64,000 bases of DNA from Robiginitomaculum_A sp036478535 (GTDB taxonomy: Bacteria > Pseudomonadota > Alphaproteobacteria > Caulobacterales > Maricaulaceae), in contig OZ245059.1 of the NCBI GenBank assembly GCA_965224735.1, forward strand, positions 434,001 through 498,000, in the 5' to 3' direction. The position numbers and the translations under genes were made by a program. Shown here in pieces: positions 30,870-39,858 of the stretch (positions are counted from its first letter, which is position 1; each line of letters opens with the position of its first letter). Under the pieces are notes generated by a model, which made no database searches, had not been told where the DNA came from, and worked only from the letters and a program-made list of their open reading frames with translations.

Positions 30870-31127
30870 ATGGGTAAGGGAATACGGTATACGGACGAGT
30901 TCAAACGGGAGGCTGTGGCGCAGGTAAAAGAGCGCGGTTATTCGGTCAAAGATGTGTCGGAGCGACTGGGGGTTTGTACCAAGTCCATGTATGATTGGAT
31001 TGGCAAGTTTCATGAACCAGAGCGACCACCCGCTGATATGAACGAGCATGTGCAAGAGAACCGCCGCTTAAAGGCCGAGCTTAGGCGCGTTACTGAAGAG
31101 CGTGATATCTTACGAAGTGCCCTTTAG
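30870..31127 (+). CDS. IS3-family OrfA (HTH protein), early stop
   Basis: The product reads MGKGIRYTDEFKREAVAQV then VKDVSERLGVCTKSMYDWI, an HTH_Tnp_1-type domain, followed by the leucine-zipper part ENRRLKAELRRVTEERDIL. ATG 30870 is 8 bp after AAGGAG. The frame stops at TAG 31125. The usual end of OrfA (KKATVYFAKQAK) is present but lies in the +1 frame from about 31129, so an indel near 31105-31130 appears to have shifted it. This may impair formation of the OrfAB fusion transposase. Confidence 0.88.
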   Translation: MGKGIRYTDEFKREAVAQVKERGYSVKDVSERLGVCTKSMYDWIGKFHEPERPPADMNEHVQENRRLKAELRRVTEERDILRSAL

Positions 31128-31166
31128 GGTGAAAAAGGCCACGGTGTACTTTGCAAAGCAGGCCAA

Positions 31167-32024
31167 GTGAAGTACGCCTTTATCAAAGCACACCGCATGG
31201 AGTTTTCCGTGCGGGCCATGTGCCGCGTGCTGCGCGTTCACCCGAGCGGGTTTTATGCGTGGCTTAAATCGGGCCTGAGTAAAATGGCTAAGCGGCAACG
31301 CCGCCTTACAGGACTTATCAAGCAATCATGGCTAGAGAGCGGCTGCGTTTATGGCTACCGTAAAATTCATCATGACCTGCTCGATATGGGCGAGACTTGT
31401 GCGCCTAATACGGTGGCCAAGCTTATGCAAAAGTGTGGCCTTAGGGCACAAGTCGGCTATAAACGCCGCCCTGGCAAGTATGGCATTAAGCCGTCGATTG
31501 TGGCGGCTAATCAGTTGAAGCAGAACTTTGATATAGCGCATCCCAATACGGTTTGGGTGACGGACATTACTTACATTAAGACTCATGAGGGATGGTTGTT
31601 TTTATCCGTCGTTATCGACCTATACTCACGCCGTGTTGTTGGGTGGTCAATGGGTGTGCGGATGCAAACAAGTCTGGCTTTAAATGCTTTATTGATGGCC
31701 GTTTGGCGGCGCAGACCGAAGGCTAAAGTGATAGTCCATTCCGATCAAGGCAGCCAGTTTACCAGCCAAGAGTGGCAATCTTTTTTAGTCGCTCACAATC
31801 TGGAAGCTAGCATGAGCCGGCGTGGAAACTGTTATGATAATGCGGTAGCTGAAAGTTTCTTCCATCTGCTCAAAACCGAACGGATCAGACGCAAGACTTA
31901 CAAAACGCGCCAGCTCGCACGCCAAGACGTGTTCGATTATATTGAAATGTTCTATAATTCTAAGAGAAAGCATGGTAAGTGCGGGATGTTGTCACCCGCA
32001 CAGTTTGAGATGGCAACAAAATGA
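31167..32024 (+). CDS. IS3-family OrfB transposase (DDE integrase)
   Basis: The 285-aa product has the HTH_21-like N-terminal region (FSVRAMCRVLRVHPSGFYAW) and the rve core with DDE residues: Asp in VWVTDITYIKT, Asp in VIVHSDQGSQFTS and Glu in NAVAESFFHLLKTE. The tail is YIEMFYNSKRKHGKCG. It is intact. OrfB starts without a strong RBS, as usual for this family, where it is made by -1 frameshifting from OrfA. Confidence 0.93.
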   Translation: MKYAFIKAHRMEFSVRAMCRVLRVHPSGFYAWLKSGLSKMAKRQRRLTGLIKQSWLESGCVYGYRKIHHDLLDMGETCAPNTVAKLMQKCGLRAQVGYKRRPGKYGIKPSIVAANQLKQNFDIAHPNTVWVTDITYIKTHEGWLFLSVVIDLYSRRVVGWSMGVRMQTSLALNALLMAVWRRRPKAKVIVHSDQGSQFTSQEWQSFLVAHNLEASMSRRGNCYDNAVAESFFHLLKTERIRRKTYKTRQLARQDVFDYIEMFYNSKRKHGKCGMLSPAQFEMATK

Positions 32025-32033
32025 AGTGACAAG

Positions 32034-32360
32034 GTGTCTACAAATCTAGGGGCACATCGCATTGACGTTGTTAATGGTACTCCGAGGCGTATGCTTACTG
32101 AGCGCACTGTTGCAAATATCAACAGCTTGAAGGTCGAAGTATTTTCAAATGAGCACCCACCGCCTCATTTTCGTGTAAAATATCAGGGTAGCACAGCAAA
32201 CTTTGAGATTGCGACATGCCGTAAATTGAACGGCTCGGGGGATATCTTGCGATTTGAGAAGAATATCCAAATTTGGTGGGCAAACAACAAAGACATCCTT
32301 ATTATGGAATGGAACAAGGGGCGGCCCAGTGACTGCACTGTTGGTAAGTATCGGGCTTAG
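32034..32360 (+). pseudogene. DUF4160 domain protein, 5' end cut by IS3
   Basis: The product has VEVFSNEHPPPHFRVKYQG, NFEIATCRKLNGSGDIL and IQIWWANNKDILIMEWNKG. The HPPPHFRV motif followed by a short alpha/beta tail is DUF4160. The visible frame begins in the IS3 right end; without the IS3 it would start at ATG 30800 as MLIDRIDVVNGTPRR and be in frame. ATG 32089 could still give a shortened product. It is 10 bp upstream of the DUF262 gene, so the two form a cassette. DUF4160 is a small domain of unknown function. Confidence 0.8.
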
Positions 32361-32369
32361 GGAAAACAA

Positions 32370-33815
32370 ATGAAAAACGCACAAAAACCAGATCACATTA
32401 GCCTGAACACGTTAATCTCTCGCCTGCGAGAGGGGCGTTATGTTATCCCCGATTTTCAACGAGATTTTGAGTGGAAGCCTTGGGATATCCGCGATCTCAT
32501 TCGTTCAATTTTCCTCGATTATTATATCGGTAGTCTGTTGCTCTGGAAGGGTAAGAGCAGCAACTTTGATGCTTTATCGTGCGAACATGTTTACGGCTTC
32601 AACAATAAGAAATTTGCCGCCTACGACAATGCTGGCAAGCCCGAATATATTGTCCTTGATGGTCAGCAGCGTTTAACCGCACTGTACTATGCATTTTTCT
32701 CACCTGACATACCGCTCCCGAGTCGTAGCAACAGAGCAACCTATTTTGTTCGCGTCAATCAATTCATGGCGGAGCAATATGACCAAGCTTTCGATTATGA
32801 GTGGCATACACGAAAGTTTTCAAAAACACTTATCGACCCCAAACTACAATACCAGCACCATATTTTCCCTCTATCAATATTGAGTGCTGGTGGCCGTGCG
32901 GCGCTGAAATGGGTTACAGGCTATGAGGAATACTGGAAGACTCAAGCCGTGTTGGTCGAAGAAAAAGGGCAGGAAAAGGACGTTAAATTAACTCGGACAC
33001 ACGAGGAAAATGCCAAAGTTTTCGATAGCTTTCTCGAAAATCTGACTGATCAATTTCAAGTATCTTACATTGAACTTGATGAAGATATCGGTATCGACAA
33101 GGTCTGTGACATATTCACACAAATTAACAGCAAGGGCGTTCAACTTGATGTCTTTGATCTAATAAATGCGCTTTTGAAACCCAAGGGGGTTCAACTCAAA
33201 CACATGTGGCGGGAAGCTTCATCACGCCTCGATTTTGTCGGAAGCAGTAAGATGAACGTCTATGTACTCCAAGTTATGTCCATTCTTCGGCAAGCCTACT
33301 GTTCGCCCAAATATCTCTATTTCCTCTTGCCGGGGCAGAAGAAGCCAGTTCGTGACCCAGACGGGACACGCCGCGAAGAAATATTGATCGAAAACACCCA
33401 AGAGTTTACCTCTTACTGGGATCAAGTTGTGAACGCATTGGAAAAAGCTATAGATATGCTTAGGCACCCGCAGGAGTTTGGCGTCATTGCAGCACGTTAC
33501 ACCCCTTATGTATCGATCTTACCTGCTTTTGCGGCGATGCAAGTTTATGTCAGAACCTGCCCGGCAGACATACGTCTTAAAGCTCAACGTAAGATAAGAC
33601 TGTGGTATTGGTCATCAGTTTTCTTGAAGCGCTATTCCGGTTCAGTAGAATCGACAAGCGCCCGAGATTTTTTGTGTATGAAGCGATGGATCGAAAATGA
33701 CAGTGCGGAGCCAACACTTATTGGTGAATTTAAAACACGCTTCAAAAGCCTTGATCTGCGTAATGAAAAAAAACGTGGCTCATCTGTTTACAATGGCATT
33801 GTGGTTCTCCTATGA
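32370..33815 (+). pseudogene. DUF262-domain (GmrS-like) protein, C-terminus cut by IS110
   Basis: The 481-aa frame has the DUF262 ParB/Srx-like NTPase motifs: VIPDFQRDFEWKPWDIRDLI (about 26-45), YIGSLLLW, EYIVLDGQQRLTALYY, and FTQINSKGVQLDVFDLINAL. The family includes the GmrS/BrxU nucleotide-hydrolysing half of modification-dependent restriction enzymes. The C-terminal part is helical and has no DUF1524 HNH motif that I can see. The frame ends in GSSVYNGIVVLL at an IS110 end; joining 33811 to 35152 extends it by 28 codons (LLVQNALWVMTYC and on) to a stop at 35237-35239, giving 509 aa. The upstream DUF4160 gene is cut by an IS3. Confidence 0.85.
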
Positions 33816-34850
33816 TGATTGTCCAGCCATTTGTTGGCTGGCTAGTTTGAATTTGGTGAAATCTTCGAACACCCAGTTGTTTTTGAGAGTGTCGTATATT
33901 ATTTTGAGTAGTTTGCGTGCGGTGGCGATGATGGCTTTGCCAAAGCCGCGCCTGTCTTTAATGCGCCTGTAAAAACTGTTGAGATAACCGGAATACCGGA
34001 TGGCAATCAGGGCGCACTGCACCAAAGTTGTGCGGACAAGTTTGTTGCCGCGCTTGGTGATTCCCCCCATATTGGTGGTCTGGTTTGACTGGCTTACGCG
34101 CGGTACAATACCAAAATATGCTGCCAGCTTGTCCGAAGTTTCAAAATTGCTCACATCACCAATCCCAGATAGAAATATGGCGGCCGCCCGTGCGCCAATA
34201 CCCTTGATGCTGGTCAGGCCTTCAAATCCATCAAGCGGTGTGGCATATGTTTCAATATGCTCGTCGAGTTCTTTGATGGCTTGCGTCAGGCTTATGGCCT
34301 GCTCGCAAACGATCCCGGCCTCAATCTGCTCCAGTTTGGAGAACGGAGCCATATCCAAAGCGCGTAAAGCCCGCATGGAGGCAAATTTGGATTTTTTCGT
34401 CTTGATGCCATGGCGGTTATAAAGCGCATGCAGTTTATTGAGCAAACGAGTGCGCCGTTTTACCAGTAAATCACGGGTGTGAGTGACAGATGCCAACTGC
34501 GCATGTTCGGTCGACTTGATCCGGGTTTCGGGAAGCATATCCTTGGACAAGAACAAAGCCAAAGCACGGGCATCGTTCTTGTCGGTTTTTTTGACCGATT
34601 TGCGGATAACCTGAAACTGATCAGGGTTCACCACAACAACGCGGCCAACACAGGCAATCACTTCATCGCGGAAATAGGCGGAATTGCCCGTGGCCTCCAC
34701 CGCGATCTCATTATCCGCTGACAGGCTCATGCAAAACTGAGCCAGTTCAGCTTGGCATAATTGATAGGTTTTCAGAATTTCAGACCCATCCGCCTCACGG
34801 CGGCAAATGGTAAAAGAATTCGTATGTAGGTCGACACCAATAAAAGACAT
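33810..34850 (-). CDS. IS110-family transposase (DEDD)
   Basis: This 346-aa protein has the RuvC-like DEDD_Tnp_IS110 N-terminal domain (FIGVDLHTNSFTICRRE; VVVVNPDQFQVIR; KKTDKNDARALA) and the C-terminal Tnp_20 domain with SIKGIGARAAAIFLSGIGD, KLAAYFGIVPRVSQS and the conserved serine region TTNMGGITKRGNKLVRTTL. Both catalytic halves look intact. ATG 34850 is the family start; the frame is open further upstream (to 34946) but that part lies in the putative bridge-RNA region. The stop is at the right edge of the insertion site. Confidence 0.93.
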   Translation of the reverse strand: MSFIGVDLHTNSFTICRREADGSEILKTYQLCQAELAQFCMSLSADNEIAVEATGNSAYFRDEVIACVGRVVVVNPDQFQVIRKSVKKTDKNDARALALFLSKDMLPETRIKSTEHAQLASVTHTRDLLVKRRTRLLNKLHALYNRHGIKTKKSKFASMRALRALDMAPFSKLEQIEAGIVCEQAISLTQAIKELDEHIETYATPLDGFEGLTSIKGIGARAAAIFLSGIGDVSNFETSDKLAAYFGIVPRVSQSNQTTNMGGITKRGNKLVRTTLVQCALIAIRYSGYLNSFYRRIKDRRGFGKAIIATARKLLKIIYDTLKNNWVFEDFTKFKLASQQMAGQSS

Positions 34851-35151
34851 AGCTATACTCCTCTTGAGGCAAAACCGCCTCGTGTTAATGTTAAGAGGAA
34901 GCGGAGACCCAATTCCAAATGCAGGAAAGCGGGTGTGAACGGCCAAACCAAACTCCTATACGAGGTCACCAATCCGTGCGTAAACACGGGCCGGGCCTCA
35001 AGATGGTCGTTCGGTAATAGGTGTGAGTTAATCTCCTTTACAGGGTCAAAAGCCCTAGATGACATATCCAACCTAAAACCTATCCGCTTCTTCCAACGCC
35101 AACATAGCACCGAAAATATCAACCGCTCACAAGTCATTCATGCCATCTCCT
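33812..35151 (-). mobile_element. IS110-family element, about 1340 bp
   Basis: The element is delimited by the same 6-bp core, tctcct, at 33806-33811 and 35146-35151. Removing one copy plus the element restores the DUF262 frame. It has no terminal inverted repeats and leaves no real target duplication, as typical for IS110. The transposase gene reads leftwards, with a 295-bp non-coding end on the right. Confidence 0.88.
34851..35145 (-). ncRNA. putative IS110 bridge (seek) RNA region
   Basis: IS110-group elements carry a structured guide RNA in the non-coding end next to the transposase start. This 295-nt region has that position and orientation and no ORF of its own. It contains tctccttta (35032-35040), which matches eight bases of the target junction tctccttt at 35146-35153, a possible target-guide segment. 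No fold was computed. Confidence 0.4.
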
Positions 35152-35239
35152 TTTAGTACAAAATGCACTATGGGTAATGACTTATTGCCCTGTTATGTTT
35201 AACAACTCGTTTATTAAAAAAATAGAAAAACTACAATAA
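35152..35239 (+). pseudogene. severed 3' end of the DUF262 gene
   Basis: In frame with 32370-33811 after excision of the IS110, this segment reads LVQNALWVMTYCPVMFNN and stops at 35237-35239. It overlaps the convergent arsC gene by 9 bp. Confidence 0.65.
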
Positions 35240-35578
35240 AGACAAAACATTTTCTGGCGGGCGGCCAATAACGGCTTTGTTGCCGCGCACTATAATGGGT
35301 CTTTCCATTAATATAGGGTTTTCATTCATGGCGCGGATAAGTTTTTCCTCGTCATTCTCATCTTTAAGGCCGAGTTCTTTATAGATTGATTCGCCCGTTC
35401 TCATAAGCTTTCGTACCCTATCAAACCCGAGCATATTCAGTAATTTTTTTATTTCTGCAACGCTGGGGCTTTTTTTCGTATATTCCTCAATATCTGGATT
35501 AACTCCATTTTCATTGAGCAAGTTTAAAGTTTGCCGCGATTTGCTACAGCGCGGATTGTGATAAATTTTTATTGTCAT
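35231..35578 (-). CDS. arsC: ArsC-family reductase (arsenate reductase, glutaredoxin type)
   Basis: This 115-aa ArsC-like protein has IYHNPRCSKSRQTLNLL with catalytic Cys near residue 11, and the pair LMERPIIVRGNKAVIGRPP with the conserved Arg. ArsC-type proteins reduce arsenate with glutaredoxin, or act as other thiol reductases. No arsB or arsR is nearby, so arsenic detoxification is not certain. It ends where the restored DUF262 gene ends. Confidence 0.88.
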   Translation of the reverse strand: MTIKIYHNPRCSKSRQTLNLLNENGVNPDIEEYTKKSPSVAEIKKLLNMLGFDRVRKLMRTGESIYKELGLKDENDEEKLIRAMNENPILMERPIIVRGNKAVIGRPPENVLSLL

Positions 35579-35675
35579 TTTTTCTCCACTCTCACTATTT
35601 TTACTTTATAAAACTCACTGAGATAAAGTCTCCCACCATAAATAAGGTTCTGTGAGCATTTGCAAAGGAAAAAGA

Positions 35676-36818
35676 ATGACAATACCGTCAACTACTAAAA
35701 TTTCTGGGTATTGCGGGCAAGGCTTTGACCCTGTCCATAGTGTTTTTGAAAAAAGTTTTGAAAATGGCCTAGAGGCCGGTGCAGGGTTTTGCGTCATCAA
35801 AGACGGTGAGATAATCATAGACTTAATTGGCGGCACAAAAGACCGTAAAGAGAAAGAAGCATGGCAAAAAGATACGCTTGTCCCTGTCTTTTCGACCACT
35901 AAAGCTATCGCCGCCCTTGTTATCGCGCATCTCGCCAATGCTGGAGCTTTATCCTATGATCAAAGAGTCACAGATCTATGGCCTGAATTTGCTCAACATG
36001 GCAAAGGCGATTTGACCATTGCGCAAATACTCTCGCATCAAGCTGGGCTTTCAGGGCTTACAGGCCCTATTGATCCGTCTGACTGGTTTAACTGGGACGA
36101 TATTTGCGCACGCCTTGCGGCGCAAAACCCGATATGGGAGCCAGGCAGTGCTAGCGGATATCATCCGCTTACCTTTGGGTTTTTAGCAGGAGAAATAGCG
36201 CGGCGCGCTGACCCGAAAAACCGTACGCTTGGCACTATTTTGCGTGCAGATATATGCAATCCTGAGAATATTGATTTTTATATAGGTACCCCGCAGAGTG
36301 AACACCACCGTTGCGCCAATTTGCACAAACCGCTCGCTCTTTCAAAATTTGGTGATATTAATGTAGCAACCAAAGCCGCTTTTCTCTCGAAATGGTCATC
36401 AACGGGCGGGCGCGGAGCGGCGGCATGGCGCGAAGCAGAATTTGCGGGCGCAAATGGGCATGGCACTGCTAAAGCTATAGCACGCCTTATGCAACTTGCC
36501 CTTGATGGTAAAATAGGCAGCACCCGATATCTGGATACTCACACCCTAGATGCCATGTCAAAACCGCGCATTTCTGGGCAGGATTTAGTTCTGCCGTTTC
36601 GTCTCACCTTTGCGGCGGGTCTTATGATCAATAAAGACAATCATTTTTATGGCCCGAATGACAATACATTGGGTCATAGCGGCTGGGGCGGTTCCTGCGT
36701 TTTTGCAGACAGAGAAGCAGGACTTACATGCGCCTATGTGATGAACAAACAAAGCCCCGTTCTACTTGGCGATCCAAGGCCGCTTGCGTTAATAAACACA
36801 CTATATGAATGCCTATAA
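35676..36818 (+). CDS. serine hydrolase of the beta-lactamase/esterase family (class C fold)
   Basis: This 380-aa protein has the beta-lactamase-family S-x-x-K motif PVFSTTKAIAALV (Ser73, Lys76), a Tyr motif in GSASGYHPLTFGFLAGE and the third motif LGHSGWGGS. No signal peptide is visible, which points to a cytoplasmic esterase (EstB/LpqK-like) rather than a resistance enzyme. ATG at 35676 is preceded by AAAGGAAAAAG; the frame extends to GTG 35652 without such support. Confidence 0.9.
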   Translation: MTIPSTTKISGYCGQGFDPVHSVFEKSFENGLEAGAGFCVIKDGEIIIDLIGGTKDRKEKEAWQKDTLVPVFSTTKAIAALVIAHLANAGALSYDQRVTDLWPEFAQHGKGDLTIAQILSHQAGLSGLTGPIDPSDWFNWDDICARLAAQNPIWEPGSASGYHPLTFGFLAGEIARRADPKNRTLGTILRADICNPENIDFYIGTPQSEHHRCANLHKPLALSKFGDINVATKAAFLSKWSSTGGRGAAAWREAEFAGANGHGTAKAIARLMQLALDGKIGSTRYLDTHTLDAMSKPRISGQDLVLPFRLTFAAGLMINKDNHFYGPNDNTLGHSGWGGSCVFADREAGLTCAYVMNKQSPVLLGDPRPLALINTLYECL

Positions 36819-36872
36819 AGACTTTCACTTGCGAGCCTTGCTATTTATGACGTAAGTGCTTAACTCACACTC

Positions 36873-37715
36873 ATGACAAATACATACACAGACATATCTG
36901 GTCTTGGGCAAATCGCAGAAGATTATGATGCTTTGCTTGTGGACATATGGGGCGTGATTCATAATGGACGCGAGGCATTTGATGAGGCAGTCGTAGCGTT
37001 GCAGCGGTTTCGGAGCGAGCGCGGACCTGTGGTTTTGATATCAAACTCACCACGGCCAAGCATTGCCATCCCTGCACAATTTGACGAAATTGGTGTGCCC
37101 CAAACTATTTATGACGCAATCGTCACGTCGGGTGACGCCACGATTGACGAGCTTGCACGCCGCGCGCCAGGGCCCGCTTTCAAGCTGGGTCCAGACCGTG
37201 ATGATCCGCTTTATGAAAATCTTGATCTCAATTTTTCCACGTTGGAAGACGCGGCTTTCATCACCTGCACAGGTTTGTTTGATGATAACAATGAAACGCC
37301 TGATGATTATGAAGATATGCTCAGCCAAGCGCTTGAACTTGGCATACCCATGGTGTGCGCTAACCCTGACGTGCAGGTGAAGAAAGGTGATAAAACTATT
37401 TATTGCGGCGGCGCTTTAGCGCAAAAATACGAACAAATGCAAGGCGAAGTGATTTATGCGGGCAAACCCCACGATCCGATTTATCGTCTCTCGCGGCATT
37501 GGCTCTCGGAGATATCGGGGTATGAGATACCCCGTGATCGGGTGCTTGCTATTGGCGATAATATCTACACGGATTTGTCGGGTGCACAAAACCAAGATTA
37601 TGACTGTATGTTTATCGCCTCTGGCATGGACAGCGGCAATGCTGCGCAAGTGTGCGCGCTGCTCGAAAAACATGGTATATTTGTAAAATATATGCTTTTG
37701 TCCCTTTTTTGGTAG
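36873..37715 (+). CDS. TIGR01459-type HAD superfamily hydrolase (HAD-IIA)
   Basis: This 280-aa protein has an N-terminal motif DALLVDIWGVIHNG, motif II VVLISNSPRP, a cap with CANPDVQVKKGDKTIYCGGAL, and motif III/IV AIGDNIYTDLSGA. The D-x-W-G-V-x-H form of motif I is typical of TIGR01459, found in alphaproteobacteria; the second Asp of the usual DxD is replaced, so phosphatase activity may be weak or altered. It is first of three genes with maoC and ribF, with 34 and 5 bp spacers. Confidence 0.9.
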   Translation: MTNTYTDISGLGQIAEDYDALLVDIWGVIHNGREAFDEAVVALQRFRSERGPVVLISNSPRPSIAIPAQFDEIGVPQTIYDAIVTSGDATIDELARRAPGPAFKLGPDRDDPLYENLDLNFSTLEDAAFITCTGLFDDNNETPDDYEDMLSQALELGIPMVCANPDVQVKKGDKTIYCGGALAQKYEQMQGEVIYAGKPHDPIYRLSRHWLSEISGYEIPRDRVLAIGDNIYTDLSGAQNQDYDCMFIASGMDSGNAAQVCALLEKHGIFVKYMLLSLFW

Positions 37716-37749
37716 AAGTGATGCTCTGGTAGGCGTATAGGCTTTGAGT

Positions 37750-38199
37750 ATGAGTGAAATCAAAAAATATAAACGTGGCTATTATCTTGATGAGATGGAA
37801 ATTGGTATGTCGGCTGAAACGTCAATGGTGGTTTCAGGCGAGAAAATTGATACATTTGCTAAATTATCTGGCGATTTTAATCCAATCCATGTGGACGAAG
37901 ACTTTGCCAAGGCAACTCACTTTGGTAAGCGCATAGCACATGGGGCTTTGTCGGCCTCTCTGATATCCGCTATTTTGGGTAATGATCTACCAGGGCCAGG
38001 CGCAATATTTGTCGAGTTGAATATGTGGTTTCGCCGCCCCGCTATGATTGACGACTTGATTATCGCCCGCGCCGAGGTGGCTGAAATTAATGAGCGCACG
38101 GGACGCATTAAAATGAAAGTGTCTTGCGCTGTTAATGGCAAGCAAATCATTCGCGGGGATGCGGGCGTGATTGTGTCTAAAAGACCAAAAGACGATTAA
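37750..38199 (+). CDS. MaoC-like hot-dog fold hydratase
   Basis: The 149-aa protein has the R-hydratase motif FAKLSGDFNPIHVDEDFA, with Asp/His as catalytic pair, and IAHGALSASLISAILG. It probably hydrates (R)-specific enoyl-CoA. ATG 37750 is preferred over TTG 37744 for its family match. It precedes ribF by 5 bp. Confidence 0.9.
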   Translation: MSEIKKYKRGYYLDEMEIGMSAETSMVVSGEKIDTFAKLSGDFNPIHVDEDFAKATHFGKRIAHGALSASLISAILGNDLPGPGAIFVELNMWFRRPAMIDDLIIARAEVAEINERTGRIKMKVSCAVNGKQIIRGDAGVIVSKRPKDD

Positions 38200-38204
38200 T
38201 AAGT

Positions 38205-39143
38205 ATGAAGCGGCTGGAGCATTATACCGATCTGGAAAAATCGGCGCGCGGAGCTGTGATTGCGCTGGGTAATTTTGACGGCATTCATAGGGGACACCAA
38301 GTTGTCATCAACAAGGCTGTCTCTATTGCTAAAAACTTTGCCGCGCCGCTTGCAATCGCTTGTTTTCGCCCGCACCCTAGCCAGTATTTCGACCCTGATT
38401 GCCTTCCATTTCGCCTGATGAGTCCGCGCATGCGCGCGCGAATTTTGAGTGATATGAGAGTGGATATGCTCTATGAAATTCCCTTTGATAAAACACTCAC
38501 GCAAATGAGCGATGAGGATTTTGTCGAAATTGTTCTCCATCAAGGCCTAGGCATCAAGCATGTGGTTGTTGGTGAAGATTTTCGCTATGGCCATAAGCGC
38601 TACGGCAATTTTGCAAGCTTGCAAAAGCACTGCGCCGCACGCGGCATTGGGGTTACGGGTATAAAGCCTATTAGCTTACACCAATCTTACGGAAAATATG
38701 GTTCCACAGAAATCAGGCAAGCGCTTCGAGATGGGGACGTGTTTTTCGCGGCCCATATGCTTTCACGCCCATGGATTGTGGATGGGGAAGTGGTTATGGG
38801 TGATCAACTTGGCCGTACATTAGGGTTCCCAACGGCCAATTTATATTTTTATGACCGCATTCATCCAAAGCCTGGTATTTACGCTGCAAAGTGCCGCATA
38901 GAGGGCGAGAATGAATGGCTTAAGGGTGTTGCCTATGTGGGCGAGCGGCCAACCGTGGGCGGGGTTGACCATAGGCTTGAGATGCACATTTTTGACTTTG
39001 ACCGCGACATTTATGGTAAAATCCTAGAAGTGGCCTTCCGCACTTTTATCCGCGCCGATGAAAAATTTGATAACCTCGAGTCCATGATTGAACAAATGAA
39101 AAAAGATAAAGACGGGGCGCGGGCAATATTTGGGATGCTTTGA
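38205..39143 (+). CDS. ribF: bifunctional riboflavin kinase / FAD synthetase
   Basis: This 312-aa protein has the N-terminal FAD-synthetase nucleotidyltransferase motif ALGNFDGIHRGHQ (HxGH) and the C-terminal kinase domain with LGRTLGFPTANLY, KPGIYAAKC and GERPTVGGVDHRLEMHIFDF. It makes FMN and FAD from riboflavin. Typical length. It ends a short run HAD-maoC-ribF. The first 19 bp of ribF overlap nothing; a weak stem with a T-run follows at about 39145-39180. Confidence 0.96.
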   Translation: MKRLEHYTDLEKSARGAVIALGNFDGIHRGHQVVINKAVSIAKNFAAPLAIACFRPHPSQYFDPDCLPFRLMSPRMRARILSDMRVDMLYEIPFDKTLTQMSDEDFVEIVLHQGLGIKHVVVGEDFRYGHKRYGNFASLQKHCAARGIGVTGIKPISLHQSYGKYGSTEIRQALRDGDVFFAAHMLSRPWIVDGEVVMGDQLGRTLGFPTANLYFYDRIHPKPGIYAAKCRIEGENEWLKGVAYVGERPTVGGVDHRLEMHIFDFDRDIYGKILEVAFRTFIRADEKFDNLESMIEQMKKDKDGARAIFGML

Positions 39144-39858
39144 GTTGCCCAGGCTTGATACTAAAGGCAATAGTTTTTTTGGTTTTATTGAACTGCGTAT
39201 ACCCTAAAGATTGTTTGTTGAGCAAGGCTTTTACCCGCGAGGTGGGGTTGATGTCTTTGAGGAAAAATCTCTAATGTAACGGTACTGCGCGCGTTTTATG
39301 ACCTGATCTGTAGGTTTTGCAGTCTGGCTTTAGGTATATTTGTCAAGACTGCCAGTTTTTTTTCAGGTATTGTGGTGTTGTTGTCCTTTTGACGAAATTT
39401 TGGACACAGTTATATTGCAAAACCAATAAACCAAAGGTCCGCTGGGCACCAAATTCACCACTTTTCAAGCAGAGCCTTTATGGCTGTACACAGCCTGCAA
39501 GGGTTTGCACAATTAGGCGAAATCGAGCAATTGATTGAGATGGCGATAAGGGTGGTGATTGACAACAAGCTCATCAAGACAAATCAAGACCTCTGACTGA
39601 GTACGAACGGACATAAAACCCGCCAAATAACTATGGAAACACTCAATCAGATATTATTCAATTTAGCCACACTTTTCAGGCAGAGCCTTTATATGCCCTC
39701 TCGCCTTTGCGTGTGTAATATACAGACGAGCGCCTACTCGATACTATCAGCGCGTGATTGGGGGATTTGCGGTGCAAATATGTGTGCGTAACCCAAATGC
39801 TTTCACCAGAATATAATTGCTACGTACGATCATATCGTATTTGGTTCAAAAGTCCAAA
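39144..39858. other. decayed spacer with two copies of a 25-bp motif
   Basis: No intact gene. Two similar segments, cacttttcaagcagagcctt (about 39458) and cacttttcaggcagagcctt (about 39670), lie 210 bp apart. One frame around 39317 has a Cys-pair (RYICQDC) that recalls an IS1-type zinc finger, and another holds FMAVHSLQGFAQLGEIEQLI, probably a remnant. I treat this as an old insertion scar. Confidence 0.4.

Larger units (their letters stand above)
30811..32056 (+). mobile_element. IS3-family element (complete, inserted in the DUF4160 gene)
   Basis: The ends are a near-perfect inverted repeat: 30809-30838 and 32029-32058 share 30 bp starting (ga)tgtgcccctagatttg. It encodes the orfA/orfB pair. 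No 3-4 bp target duplication is evident. Removing 30811-32056 joins codon 3 of a short ORF at 30800 in frame to the DUF4160 protein, which marks the insertion point. Confidence 0.92.

Noticed and set aside
30783..31055. Minus-strand ORFs in the IS3 orfA region
   Set aside because: Shadows of the transposase gene on the opposite strand.
39317..39538. 73-codon ORF with a Cys pair
   Set aside because: Possible zinc-finger scrap of an IS1-type element, but without enough of the protein to assign; kept only as part of the decayed spacer.
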